From: Methanothrix sp.
Lineage (GTDB): Archaea > Halobacteriota > Methanosarcinia > Methanotrichales > Methanotrichaceae
DNA: 64,000 nucleotides
Assembly (NCBI GenBank): GCA_026394555.1
Contig: JAPKXZ010000075.1
Location: 107,080-171,079 of the forward strand
Reading direction: 5' to 3'
Within the stretch, counting starts at the first letter, position 1. Each line of letters begins with the position of its first letter. The notes under the pieces are model-generated. The model searched no databases. It was not told where the DNA came from and was given only the letters and a program-made list of their open reading frames with translations. Positions 8,315 to 17,441 of the stretch are shown one piece after another. A program made the translations under genes and the position numbers.

Positions 8315-9562
8315 ATGTCCAAACCGAATCCCTTTGAGATATCCCAGAAACAACTCGCCGATTGTGCAAAGATTCTGAACCTGGATGCCGGAGTGCATGA
8401 GTTTCTTAGGCACCCCAGGCGAGAGTTCCACGTATCTATCCCGGTACGCATGGACGACGGCAGCCTGAAGATCTTCCAGGGCTTTAGAGTTCAATATAAC
8501 GATGCTCTGGGCCCCTGCAAAGGCGGCATTCGCTTCCATCCTGATGAGACCGTGGACACCGTGCGTGCTCTCTCTGCCTGGATGACCTGGAAGTGTTCTC
8601 TTCTCGGCCTGCCCCTGGGCGGCGGCAAAGGCGGAGTCATCTGCAACCCCAAGGAATTGTCCATGGGCGAGCAGGAGCGCCTCTGCCGTGGCTACGTTGA
8701 TATGCTGTGGGAAAACATCGGCCCGGCGAAGGACGTGCCCGCACCTGATGTTTACACCACTCCTCAGATGATGGCCTGGATGATGGATCAGTACTCCAAA
8801 CATGTCGGCTCAAACAGCTTTGGCATGATCACCGGCAAGCCTCTGGTCGTGGGCGGATCCCTGGGTAGAGGCGACTCCACAGCACGAGGCGGCCTGTTCA
8901 CCCTTAGAGAGGCAGCCAAAGAGTTCAACATCGACCTGGCCAAGTCCACCGTAGCCATTCAGGGATACGGCAATGCCGGCAGCTTTGCCCATTCTCTGGT
9001 CAAAGAGCTCTTCGGCAGCAAGGTAGTCGCCGTCAGCGACTCCAAGGGCGGCGCGTTCAATGCAGCCGGCATAGAAGCCGATGTGGCAGCCCGCGTCAAG
9101 GCGGAGACCTCCACGGTCGCCAATATCCCCGGCGCCAAGAAGATCAGCAACGAAGAGATCCTGGAACTGGATGTAGACATTCTCATTGCAGCCGCTTTGG
9201 AGAACGTCATAACCAAGGATAACGCCGGCAAGATCAAGGCCAAGGTCATCATTGAGCTGGCCAACGGCCCCACCACACCGGAAGCAGACGCCATCCTCTT
9301 CCAGAACAAGGTGCACGTCATTCCCGACTTCCTGGCCAATGCTGGCGGTGTGACTGTCTCTTACTTTGAGATGGTTCAGAACATCGCCCGCTACAGCTGG
9401 ACCCTCGATGAGGTCTACACACGGCTTGATGAGAGGATGACAGAGGCCTATCAGGCCGTCCTGTCCGCATCCAAGCATTATAAGGTAAACATGCGTCAGG
9501 CAGCCTACACCGTAGCTGTATCCCGGGTCGTCGAGGCCATGAAGATACGCGGCTGGGTTTAG
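8315..9562 (+). CDS. gdhA: Glutamate dehydrogenase
   Basis: A 415-aa Glu/Leu/Phe/Val dehydrogenase that interconverts glutamate with 2-oxoglutarate and ammonia. The glutamate-binding region is GPCKGGIRFHPDETVD, the catalytic lysine lies in LPLGGGKGGVIC, and PAPDVYTTPQMMAWMMD is the typical family segment. GYGNAGSFA is the dinucleotide-binding loop. It is complete, with a good promoter and a T-rich 3' end. A degenerate duplicate of its C-terminal third follows 420 bases downstream. Confidence 0.96.
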   Translation: MSKPNPFEISQKQLADCAKILNLDAGVHEFLRHPRREFHVSIPVRMDDGSLKIFQGFRVQYNDALGPCKGGIRFHPDETVDTVRALSAWMTWKCSLLGLPLGGGKGGVICNPKELSMGEQERLCRGYVDMLWENIGPAKDVPAPDVYTTPQMMAWMMDQYSKHVGSNSFGMITGKPLVVGGSLGRGDSTARGGLFTLREAAKEFNIDLAKSTVAIQGYGNAGSFAHSLVKELFGSKVVAVSDSKGGAFNAAGIEADVAARVKAETSTVANIPGAKKISNEEILELDVDILIAAALENVITKDNAGKIKAKVIIELANGPTTPEADAILFQNKVHVIPDFLANAGGVTVSYFEMVQNIARYSWTLDEVYTRLDERMTEAYQAVLSASKHYKVNMRQAAYTVAVSRVVEAMKIRGWV

Positions 9563-9981
9563 TTAGTAGTAATCTGGATTAGATCAAAACCACCAACAGC
9601 AGCAGAGGTGCTTTGCGCCCCTCCCCTCGGGCAAGAGCCCATTATAGGGACGCAGGGACCTCATATTTTTAGCAGGATAATATTGAATCGTTTTTAATAA
9701 ATTTTTTGAATTGGTTTTTATTATATTTCATACCTAATAATAGAAATCAATAACACCTCTATTCGTGAGCGGTTCGGCATTGAGCCAAAAAACAGCGATA
9801 GTCGCCTCACGGCTTATCCCTGAAGCGGTTGATGTCGGTGTCGTGCTGCCCTACGACCCAGATGCGGCCCCTAAGTTGATGCGCTACATTCCATTCTGGG
9901 CCAACCCTAGGTGAGACGCGATTGCTTGATGAGTACTTGATGGGACGGATCAGATGACAATAGACACCAGCTAACGAGGCC

Positions 9982-10335
9982 TTGAAAACGGGCCTTCCCT
10001 GCGAAGTCAAGATCATTGTGGAGATGGCCAACGGCCCCACCACTTCGGAAGCTGACGCCATTCTCTTCCAGAACAAAGTGCACGTCATTCCCGACTTCCT
10101 GGCCAATGTCGGTGGCGTCACCGTCCCTTACTTCGAGATGGTGCAGAACATCATGCGCGGCTGCTGGTACTTCGAAGAAGTCTACCCGAAGCGGGATGAG
10201 AGGATGACCATGGCCTACCAGGGCGTTCTTGCCGCTTCCCCCCCCAAGAAGTACATTATCAACATGCGCCAGGCAGCCTATACCGCGGCTGTGGCCCGAG
10301 CGACCGATCACCTTGACTTCAGCGATTTCCAGTAG
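9982..10335 (+). pseudogene. Truncated duplicate of glutamate dehydrogenase C-terminus
   Basis: From about 10003 the frame reads like residues ~305-410 of the intact GDH just upstream (VEMANGPTTSEADAILFQNK, then HVIPDFLANVGGVTVPYFEM). It diverges in the last ~10 residues. The N-terminal two thirds, including the catalytic lysine, are absent, and no promoter or ribosome-binding site precedes it. The preceding 220 bases hold a short open frame (9765-9914) of no recognised family. It is probably the remnant of a second gdh after deletion. Confidence 0.85.
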
Positions 10336-10438
10336 TGTCCACAGCATTTTTGCCGCTCCAGGGCAAGATGGTATCTATCGTTGTTCATTTCGTATAAGGC
10401 CAACGCGCCGCGTGAACCTCGGCGCAGCCATCCGGTTG

Positions 10439-11080
10439 TTAGGGACTCTTCTTTTTTCCAGTGGTAATCTCATCTGCAAGTTTAGGCAGAATGTAGATGG
10501 TTTTCAGCAGAGTCTCAGCGATATCGAGAGCGGCAACGAGTTCTAGTGATTTTGCCGGCACGATCTTGTGAGCCGCAACATTTCCGAGAAATCGGTGTGC
10601 ATGGAGAATCTTCGCCTGATTAATGGAAAGAACACCTTCGGAAGAAAGCGCATCTATCATATTCTCAAGGTTTGAGCCTTTCACTTTCTGATCGGTACAC
10701 ACTCCTTCAATCAGTGCGCGTAAACCTATTGCAGCGAGGATGACGGAGGAGTTGTTCATTGCACTCAGAATTTCCCGGTAGATGCGACCAATGGTTGGGG
10801 GTAGGTAGTAGTAATTCTCCAAGGGCCGTCGCCCCGCCATTCTAGGGGGATACAATTTTACAGTGGGTATTGGCTCACCGGTTTCCGGATCATAATCGTC
10901 TTCGCCCAAGGTCTCTTCGCGAAATGAGATTGTGTCACATCCACAGCACATTACGATTTGATAGTCTGTACTCCAGTTGTATTCATCCTTATGGGAGGAC
11001 TTTGTTGTCTGTGTGGCAAGAACTTCATGATTGGTCTCCTTGCTGCACTGTTCGCATAGCACATGTATTTTGTTGCTCAT
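10439..11080 (-). CDS. DUF4145 domain protein
   Basis: A 213-aa protein. The N-terminal CEQCSKET and later MCCGCDTISF cysteine pairs make a zinc-ribbon-like head. The C-terminal two thirds (AIGLRALIEGVC, HRFLGNVAAHK) are typical of DUF4145, a HEPN-like all-helical domain found alone or fused to restriction/defence proteins. A GGAGA site precedes the ATG. Biochemical function is unknown. It is isolated between a GDH remnant and a gene-poor region containing a mobile-element-like inverted repeat, suggesting an accessory location. Confidence 0.8.
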   Translation of the reverse strand: MSNKIHVLCEQCSKETNHEVLATQTTKSSHKDEYNWSTDYQIVMCCGCDTISFREETLGEDDYDPETGEPIPTVKLYPPRMAGRRPLENYYYLPPTIGRIYREILSAMNNSSVILAAIGLRALIEGVCTDQKVKGSNLENMIDALSSEGVLSINQAKILHAHRFLGNVAAHKIVPAKSLELVAALDIAETLLKTIYILPKLADEITTGKKKSP

Positions 11081-11249
11081 CTGTTCGTCTCCCTAACATT
11101 TGAATTAAGCAGCGTCGATTTGCGGCATCGGCTTGAATGATTCGTTATCCTTGAGCTATGAATGCATCATGGTGTTGACCTCTCCTCTTAGTTTGCCTCT
11201 CTTCTGGTCCTTCGAGCATTTCTATCGCCACACCTGCTGATAATAAATA

Positions 11250-11364
11250 CATTGCGATTTATGGTTCTGTTGCATTCTTGGGTGGTGGACTGGAGAAACC
11301 AGCATCAAACGACCATATAACATTTCGTACCACCACATGATGCAACAGAACACATTTTCGCAAT
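11250..11364. repeat. Long imperfect inverted repeat related to the fwdB-like 3' end
   Basis: The arms at about 11250-11288 and 11326-11364 are inverted copies. The core GTTCTGTTGCAT / ATGCAACAGAAC is exact over 12 bases, and both outer ends carry ATTGCGA/TCGCAAT. The right arm also matches, with about three differences over ~36 bases, the region encoding VPPQDATEHLF near the end of the FwdB-like gene (RC of ~17480-17520). It reads as a small mobile element or a gene remnant. Confidence 0.55.
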
Positions 11365-11396
11365 CCTTATAACTCAGTAAGTCGGATTTATCAGTC

Positions 11397-11564
11397 ATGG
11401 CAGGAGCAGTAGAGGAATCTGTTGTTGGGCAATATTACGATCCCTCCAAGAACCAACTGCCCTACGGAGGAGCCACGGATCTCCGTGGCCGGGTCGTCTG
11501 GGCTGTAACAAAGGAAGAGCACGACAAGATGCTGGCCAGAATCAATCACCTATTTCCGGAATAA
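11397..11564 (+). CDS. Small hypothetical protein (55 aa)
   Basis: A clean ATG-TAA frame giving a small acidic soluble protein (GQYYDPSKNQLPYGG, LRGRVVWAVTKEEHDKM). Third positions are G/C-rich as in resident genes, and an AT-rich CCTTATAAC lies ~30 bases upstream. No family recognised. It is the only plausible gene between the DUF4145 protein and gltA. The rest of 11081-11756 contains only the inverted repeat and unremarkable sequence. Confidence 0.45.
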   Translation: MAGAVEESVVGQYYDPSKNQLPYGGATDLRGRVVWAVTKEEHDKMLARINHLFPE

Positions 11565-11756
11565 TCTGGTTACCTCTGATAAAAACATGCAGCGATTTAA
11601 TCTTCCCGATGATTCCGGCCTGGAAATAATCCCACCAGACCAACTCAAGCATCTCCTGGATAGTCGTTAGATCTCCTACTGAGAAATGCCAGCAGGCCAA
11701 GCTTCATTCGGATTTAGAATTTCTCCCGATTTTAAAAATAATCGGAAGTAAGTCGC

Positions 11757-13169
11757 TTATCCCGTACTCCACTTCCCATCCGTCTTCAGCCACCGGTCCA
11801 TGTCCGCTGCCGCTGTCTTGCCCTCGCCCATGGCGCTGATCACCGTGGCCCCGCCGCTGGTGATGTCTCCTCCGGCCCAGACCCCTTCCATGGTCGTGCG
11901 GCCCCGTTCGTCCACCACCAACGTGCCCCATTTGGTGGTCTTAAGCTCTGGCGTGCTGGAGGCGATGAGGGGATTAGGCACCGTGCCTACGGCGATGACC
12001 ACCGTATCCACATCGACGAGATGCTCCGAGCCCTTCTTCACCCGCGGGCTGCGCCGCCCGGAGGCATCGGGCTCGCCCAGCTCCATTTCTACGACCTCCA
12101 TGGCCCTGACCATGCCCCGTTCGTCGCCCAAAAAGCGGGTGGGATTGGTGAGGAAGTCAAAGATCACATCCTCCTCCATGGCGTTCTCCACCTCTTCCAG
12201 TCGAGCCGGCATCTCCTCGCGAGAGCGGCGGTAGATGACATGCACCTCGTCCGCCCCCAGGCGCATGGCGGAGCGGGCTGCATCCATGGCCACGTTTCCA
12301 CCGCCCACCACTGCTACCTTCTTGCCCTTCTTGATGGGCGTATCGTATTCCGGGAACTTGTAGGCCTTCATCAGGTTGACTCGGGTCAGGTACTCGTTGG
12401 CAGAGTAGACGCCGCTCAAATTCTCGCCGGGAACATTAAGAAAACGGGGCGCTCCGGCACCTATTCCCAGGAACACGCCGTCATAATCCCCTTTGAGCAG
12501 CCCCTCTACCTGCACCTGTCTGCCTACTACTGAGTCCAACTCCAGTTCGGCGCCCAATGATTGGACGTATTCAATCTCCGCTCGGACGATGCCTTTAGGC
12601 AGGCGAAACTCGGGAATGCCGTAGACCAGGACGCCGCCGCCATCATGCAGTGCCTCGAAGATGGTAACTTTATGCCCGAACTTGGCCATGTCTGCTGCTA
12701 CCGTCAGCCCAGCCGGTCCACAGCCTACCACGGCGACCTTCTTTCCCGTGGCCGCACCGACCTCGCACTTGGGCCTCTCTGCCTGGCATAGCTCCCAATC
12801 GGCCACATAGCGTTCCAGACGACCGATGGCCACGGGCGCTCCCTTCTTGGCCAGGACGCATTTGCACTCGCACTGCACCTCTTGGGGACAGACCCGGCCG
12901 CATATTCCGGGCAGGCTGTTCTTTCTCTTGAGGGACCGCGCCGCTTTCGGCATGTCCCCATCCCGCAGGGCACAAATGAAGCTGGGTATCTCCACGCCTA
13001 CCGGACAGCCTTCAATGCACTTGGGCTTCTTGCATTGAAGACATCTGCTCGCTTCTTCTGCCGCCTGCTCTGGACTGTAGCCCAGGGCAACCTCCTGGAA
13101 GTTGCTTTTCCTCTTCTCGGGAGATTGCTTGGGCATCTCCACCCGGTTTAAATTAATCTTGCTGGACAT
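11757..13169 (-). CDS. gltA: GltA/NfnB-type NADPH-dependent FAD oxidoreductase (glutamate synthase small-subunit-like)
   Basis: A 470-aa flavoprotein. An N-terminal ferredoxin-like Fe-S domain (ASRCLQCKKPKCIEGCPVGV and GRVCPQEVQCECKC) is followed by an FAD motif (VAVVGCGPAGLTVAADMA) and an NADPH-binding motif (VAVVGGGNVAMDAARSA). The C-terminus has VWAGGDITSGGATVISAMG. The frame extends 16 codons further upstream, but the putative TATA at 13226-13236 would start transcription near 13205, past that codon, so ATG at 13169 is used. It is divergent from the first FdhA gene with a 133-base shared promoter region. It could act as glutamate synthase small subunit, or as NfnB with the NfnA-like protein at 22078. 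Confidence 0.9.
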   Translation of the reverse strand: MSSKINLNRVEMPKQSPEKRKSNFQEVALGYSPEQAAEEASRCLQCKKPKCIEGCPVGVEIPSFICALRDGDMPKAARSLKRKNSLPGICGRVCPQEVQCECKCVLAKKGAPVAIGRLERYVADWELCQAERPKCEVGAATGKKVAVVGCGPAGLTVAADMAKFGHKVTIFEALHDGGGVLVYGIPEFRLPKGIVRAEIEYVQSLGAELELDSVVGRQVQVEGLLKGDYDGVFLGIGAGAPRFLNVPGENLSGVYSANEYLTRVNLMKAYKFPEYDTPIKKGKKVAVVGGGNVAMDAARSAMRLGADEVHVIYRRSREEMPARLEEVENAMEEDVIFDFLTNPTRFLGDERGMVRAMEVVEMELGEPDASGRRSPRVKKGSEHLVDVDTVVIAVGTVPNPLIASSTPELKTTKWGTLVVDERGRTTMEGVWAGGDITSGGATVISAMGEGKTAAADMDRWLKTDGKWSTG

Positions 13170-13225
13170 CTTTTCCACACCGCGCTTCTGAAGGCTTGAT
13201 ATCTTCTGGCTGATCATCCTTGTGC

Positions 13226-13236
13226 TATTTAAAAAA
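13226..13236 (-). promoter_or_regulatory. TATA box between gltA and fdhA1
   Basis: TATTTAAAAAA (minus strand TTTTTTAAATA) lies ~57 bases before the gltA start and ~70 bases before fdhA1. It is roughly symmetrical and could serve both directions. Confidence 0.5.
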
Positions 13237-13302
13237 GATTTTCCTTTCAGAGCAATCTTCTAATACAATTAATCCTCACCATTGCCCGGCGCGGTTGGGA
13301 AC

Positions 13303-16056
13303 ATGACTGAAATTAGACTGACCATCGACGATCGAGAGGTAGTGGTCCCAGAGGGAGCTACAGTTCTCGATGCTGCCCGCAAAGCGGGATCTTATGTACC
13401 AGCACTCTGCGACTACCCGGACCTCAAGCCTATCGGCTCCTGCAAGCTGTGCATCGTTTCCGTAAAGGGCCGGGATTTCTATCCTACCGCCTGCAATACC
13501 CCGGCGGAAGAGGGGATGGTGGTGCATACCAAGACAGAGGAGCTGCAGGAGATGAGAAGAAATACCCTGGAGATGCTCTTGGCTCTCACCAATCATCCCA
13601 CCAGCTGCCTCTTCTGCGAAAGGAAAAATGAATGCGGCGACCTGCGCGAATGCATGCGCAAATTCCCGGTCACCGTGGGCTGCAAGTACTGCCCCAAGAA
13701 TGAGGAGTGCGAGCTGCAGGAGGCGGTGCGGTTCGTGGGGTTGGAAAACATCAGATACCAGATCTCTTTTAAGAATATACCGGTTTTAAGAGAACCTTTC
13801 TTCGATCGCAATTACAGCCTCTGCATCATGTGCGGCCGATGTATGCGAATCTGTCAGGAGGTGCGCGGGGTGGGTGTGCTGTCCAGCAATCCCGATTTTC
13901 ATCGCATGCACTGGATCGGCCCCGAATCCTTGCAGGAATCGGACTGCAAGTTCTGCGGCGCATGTGTGGATGCCTGCCCCACCGGTGCACTTTATGGCCG
14001 GTCTGATAAATGGATGCGACCAGATAAGACGGTTGCCACCGTTTGCCCCTACTGTGGCGTAGGCTGCCGATTAGAGCTTAGAGTCAAAGAAGACCGAATT
14101 ATCTCTATCCATCCGGACAAAGAAAGTCCGGTAAATCGTGGGCAGGCATGCGTTAAAGGCCGTTTTGGCCTGGAGGAGATTGTCCATCATCCCGACCGTT
14201 TGACCACACCCCTGATAAGACGTAACGGCAGACTTGAGGAGGCCAGCTGGGAAGAAGCACTCGACCTAGTCGCCAAGAGGTTCACCGAGATCAAAAATAA
14301 ATACGGTCCTAATTCACTGGGAGCATTTTCCTCTTCCAGGTGCACCAATGAAGAGAACTACCTTGTGCAGAAACTTGCCCGGGCCGCCTTCGGCACTAAC
14401 AATGTGGACAACTGCGCGCGAGTCTGCCATGCCCCTTCCGTAACTGGGCTGGCGGCATGCTTTGGAAGCGGAGCCGCCACCAATTCCTTTGACCAGATTG
14501 AAGACGCCGATGTCCTGTTCATTATCGGTTCCAACACTACCGAGGCTCATCCGATCGTAAGTCTGAAGATAATCAAGGCAGCTTCCAAGGGCGCAAAGAT
14601 CATCGTGGCTGACCCCCGCAAGATCGAGTTGGTCGGCCTGGCAACAGTATGGCTCAACCTGAAGCCGGGAACTAATATCGCCCTGCTTAATGCAATGATG
14701 AATGTCATACTCCGGGAAGGGCTGGAAGATCGTGACTTTATTGCCGGGCGTACCGAGGGCTTCGAGAAAATGCAAACGGTGGTTATGGAATATCCGCCTG
14801 ATCGGGCTGCCAAGATAACCGGAGTCTCTGAGGAAGATATCATAAAAGCCGCCCGGATCTATGCTAAGGCGAAAAAAGCAATGATTATCTATAGCCTGGG
14901 AATGACCGAACACATTACAGGAACCGCCAATGTAATGTCCCTGGGAAACCTGGCTATGCTAACGGGTAATGTGGGACGCCAGTCGACCGGGGTAATGCCA
15001 CTACGTGGTCAAAATAACGTGCAGGGGGCCTGTGATATGGGGGCTCTTCCCAATGTTTACGTTGGTTATCAGCCGGTAGCGGACCCGAAGATACAGTCCA
15101 AATTCGAAGAAGCCTGGAAGGTCAAATTGTCTGCAACTCCTGGTCTGACCTCCACCCAAATATTAGAGGGTGTTACAGAAAGTGGAATTAGGGGGCTTTA
15201 TATCCTGGGGGAAGACCCCGCCCAGACCGATCCTGATACCAATCGAGTCCGTGCTTCACTTGAATCCCTGGACTTCCTTGTTGTCCAGGAGATTTTCCCT
15301 ACTGAGACTACTAACTATGCCGACGTTATCCTGCCTGCCGCCAGCTTTGCGGAGTGTGACGGAACCTTTACCAATGGTGAGCGGCGCATTCAACGGGTGC
15401 GTAAAGCGATACCTGCAATTTGTGGCCAGGAAAACTGGCAAACCATTTGTCTTATTGCCCAAAAGATGGGCTATCCCATGAACTATAGTCACCCTTCGGA
15501 GATTATGGACGAAATTGCAACTCTAGCACCGATGTTTGCCGGAGTGAGCTTCGCGCGGCTGGGAAGCGCGGGTCTGCAGTGGCCCTGTCCGTCTATGCTG
15601 CATCCGGGCACAGAGACGCTTCATGTGGGGAGTTTCAGTTGTGGCCTCGGAAAATTTAACGCCGTGCAACACAAATATCCTGCCGAGCAGACTGATTCTG
15701 ATTATCCTTTGATTCTTACCACCGGCAGGAGAAGAGAGCATTACAACTGTGGCTCCATGACCCGGCGCTCTCGTGGAATCATGTATGTATGGCCGGAGGA
15801 GACTATAGAAATAAGCCCTGCTGATGCAAAAGAGCTTGGGGTTGAAGACGGAGAGACGGTTCTGGTCAGGTCCCGACGCGGGGAAGTTAGAACAAAGGCA
15901 AGAGTTACCGATAAGTCATCGCGCGGCGTAGCCTTTATGTCCTTCCACTACCAGGATGTTCTTACTAACCTTCTTACCAACGCTGCCCTTGATCCCCAGG
16001 CAAAGACGCCGGAGTATAAGGCATGTGCCATAAAGATAGAGAAGATCACTTCATGA
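13303..16056 (+). CDS. FdhA-like molybdopterin oxidoreductase with NuoG-type N-terminus (copy 1)
   Basis: 917 aa. Domains in order: [2Fe-2S] ferredoxin (Cys ~35-62), His-Cys3 and Cys [4Fe-4S] domain of NuoG type (~97-140), two ferredoxin clusters (CIMCGRCMRICQ, CKFCGACVDACP), the bis-MGD Fe-S domain (CPYCGVGCRLEL) and the Mo/W catalytic domain. The active-site region CARVCHAPS has Cys375, where formate dehydrogenases carry Sec or Cys. The C-terminal MGD-binding domain is complete. This architecture is that of NAD(P)- or ferredoxin-linked formate dehydrogenases. ATG 13303 is chosen over the TTG at 13282 by analogy with copy 2. It has no downstream partner gene. The substrate is inferred, not shown. 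Confidence 0.88.
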   Translation: MTEIRLTIDDREVVVPEGATVLDAARKAGSYVPALCDYPDLKPIGSCKLCIVSVKGRDFYPTACNTPAEEGMVVHTKTEELQEMRRNTLEMLLALTNHPTSCLFCERKNECGDLRECMRKFPVTVGCKYCPKNEECELQEAVRFVGLENIRYQISFKNIPVLREPFFDRNYSLCIMCGRCMRICQEVRGVGVLSSNPDFHRMHWIGPESLQESDCKFCGACVDACPTGALYGRSDKWMRPDKTVATVCPYCGVGCRLELRVKEDRIISIHPDKESPVNRGQACVKGRFGLEEIVHHPDRLTTPLIRRNGRLEEASWEEALDLVAKRFTEIKNKYGPNSLGAFSSSRCTNEENYLVQKLARAAFGTNNVDNCARVCHAPSVTGLAACFGSGAATNSFDQIEDADVLFIIGSNTTEAHPIVSLKIIKAASKGAKIIVADPRKIELVGLATVWLNLKPGTNIALLNAMMNVILREGLEDRDFIAGRTEGFEKMQTVVMEYPPDRAAKITGVSEEDIIKAARIYAKAKKAMIIYSLGMTEHITGTANVMSLGNLAMLTGNVGRQSTGVMPLRGQNNVQGACDMGALPNVYVGYQPVADPKIQSKFEEAWKVKLSATPGLTSTQILEGVTESGIRGLYILGEDPAQTDPDTNRVRASLESLDFLVVQEIFPTETTNYADVILPAASFAECDGTFTNGERRIQRVRKAIPAICGQENWQTICLIAQKMGYPMNYSHPSEIMDEIATLAPMFAGVSFARLGSAGLQWPCPSMLHPGTETLHVGSFSCGLGKFNAVQHKYPAEQTDSDYPLILTTGRRREHYNCGSMTRRSRGIMYVWPEETIEISPADAKELGVEDGETVLVRSRRGEVRTKARVTDKSSRGVAFMSFHYQDVLTNLLTNAALDPQAKTPEYKACAIKIEKITS

Positions 16057-16217
16057 AAGACTAAAGCGATTAGTCAGCCAACATTCCTGCCAGGTAAGTG
16101 AGGGGCTGACTACATAGATTTATCTGCTCTTGGTTATAAATATCCCGAGCAGTTCGAAATGGAGGTTGCATTAAATACGGTTGCTTAGCTAATTGTCCAC
16201 TCATAGGCTTAGTCCAA

Positions 16218-16715
16218 TCATTTGACTGCCTCATCTATCCACAAAATTTGACCTTCACGGGTGATGAAGATAACCACATCTCTCGGCAGTCTCTGTCGCT
16301 TGAAGAGAAAAGGCGCTTTGGCCTTGAGTCTCACTATCAGGTCTAGTGAATTGGCCGGAAGATGTATGCCCACCAGGTCGGCTTCCCTGAAAATCATGTC
16401 AGGCATCCGGAGAACATCTGTGCCCGCCGGAATTTGTGATATTATGGGTGCTTGGACTTTCATCCAATCGTGAATGGTCCTCCTGGATGCTATTATATTC
16501 TGATGAGCTCTTTGTTCCAGTTTGCTGATGTTGGCGCGAGTGGTGCCCATCATTTTGGCTACCTCCTGTTGGGAGAAATCCTGTAAGCGAAGCCGCAATA
16601 CCTGCATCTGACGTTCGGTCAGGAATGATTTTATCTCCTCCTTAAGTTCCGTGACTTCATCCTTTCCAGGCATACTGCCGACTATGTCTTCCACTGGTAG
16701 GTAATAAAGATGCAT
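16218..16715 (-). CDS. tfx: Tfx family DNA-binding protein
   Basis: 165 aa. Residues ~30-80 form the helix-turn-helix typical of Tfx (FLTERQMQVLRLRLQDFSQQ, then MGTTRANISKLEQRA). The C-terminal half is the conserved Tfx domain. The founding member from Methanothermobacter binds near the fmdECB operon encoding formylmethanofuran dehydrogenase. Here tfx is the last gene of an apparent fwdB-like/npdG/tfx unit, 25 bases after npdG. Control of this unit and/or the flanking fdhA genes is a reasonable inference. Confidence 0.88.
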   Translation of the reverse strand: MHLYYLPVEDIVGSMPGKDEVTELKEEIKSFLTERQMQVLRLRLQDFSQQEVAKMMGTTRANISKLEQRAHQNIIASRRTIHDWMKVQAPIISQIPAGTDVLRMPDMIFREADLVGIHLPANSLDLIVRLKAKAPFLFKRQRLPRDVVIFITREGQILWIDEAVK

Positions 16716-16740
16716 GAGATATTAATGTGGCAAGATTTGT

Positions 16741-17406
16741 CTAAGCATCTCTCCTCTCCGAGACGATGCAAATGCCGGCATCCTTGATCTTGTTCTTCCT
16801 GGCTGCGTTGAGAAGCATTGGTGTGAGGCTCTCGACTAGGGAGGATGCGGCCAGAGGCCCGATCTTTATCGGTCGCAGGCTTTTGATCTCCCGAGTCAGA
16901 TCGAATACAAGTTCAAGCGCTTCAGGGTAGTCGCTGCACATGAGAGTATCAGCCTTCAATTCCCAGTCTTTAGCCTGGAGAGCTGCGGCGCTGATGGTAT
17001 GAAAGGCTGACACGATTTTTATGCCCTCGGGAAGCATTGTCTTGACCCGCTGGGCCGCGCTTCCCTCCGCAGGCGGGCAGTACTGGAAGAACTTGCCGTT
17101 ATAATTCATGGGCACAATGGGCGAAATGACCACCTGATTGTCATAGCTCTCTTTCAAATCGCCGGTCACCGATGTGAGGCGATCGTATGGAACGCATAGC
17201 ACGGCCACGTCCGAAGCGGCGATGGCGCTGTCGTTGTCCGTCCCCCATGCCGTTCCCTCCTGATCCAGGATCTGCAGGACTGCTTTGGCTCTCTCCTCGG
17301 CCTTATCGGCCTTTCTTGAGCCAATGATAATCTCGTGATTTGCAGCCCAGCGAACGGCAAAGCCTGTCCCGATATTCCCGGTTCCACCTACAAGTGCAAT
17401 TTTCAT
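16741..17406 (-). CDS. npdG: F420H2:NADP oxidoreductase family protein
   Basis: 221 aa. The N-terminus MKIALVGGTGNIGTGFAVRW is the Rossmann NADP-binding motif, and IIIGSRKADKAEERA provides the 2'-phosphate contacts. The remainder matches the compact NpdG fold that transfers hydride between F420H2 and NADP. ATG 17406 is chosen because it puts the Rossmann strand at residue 3; the 15-residue upstream extension is untypical. It lies ~35 bases after the FwdB-like gene and before tfx, placing F420/NADP exchange beside the formate/formylmethanofuran-type enzymes. Confidence 0.9.
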   Translation of the reverse strand: MKIALVGGTGNIGTGFAVRWAANHEIIIGSRKADKAEERAKAVLQILDQEGTAWGTDNDSAIAASDVAVLCVPYDRLTSVTGDLKESYDNQVVISPIVPMNYNGKFFQYCPPAEGSAAQRVKTMLPEGIKIVSAFHTISAAALQAKDWELKADTLMCSDYPEALELVFDLTREIKSLRPIKIGPLAASSLVESLTPMLLNAARKNKIKDAGICIVSERRDA

Positions 17407-17441
17407 GGCAAACGGCCTCTTAGCAGTTGGGCAATGCCCAA

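Noticed and set aside
9765..9914. 49-aa frame upstream of the GDH remnant
   Set aside because: No family, no ribosome-binding site, and located in decayed sequence; probably chance.
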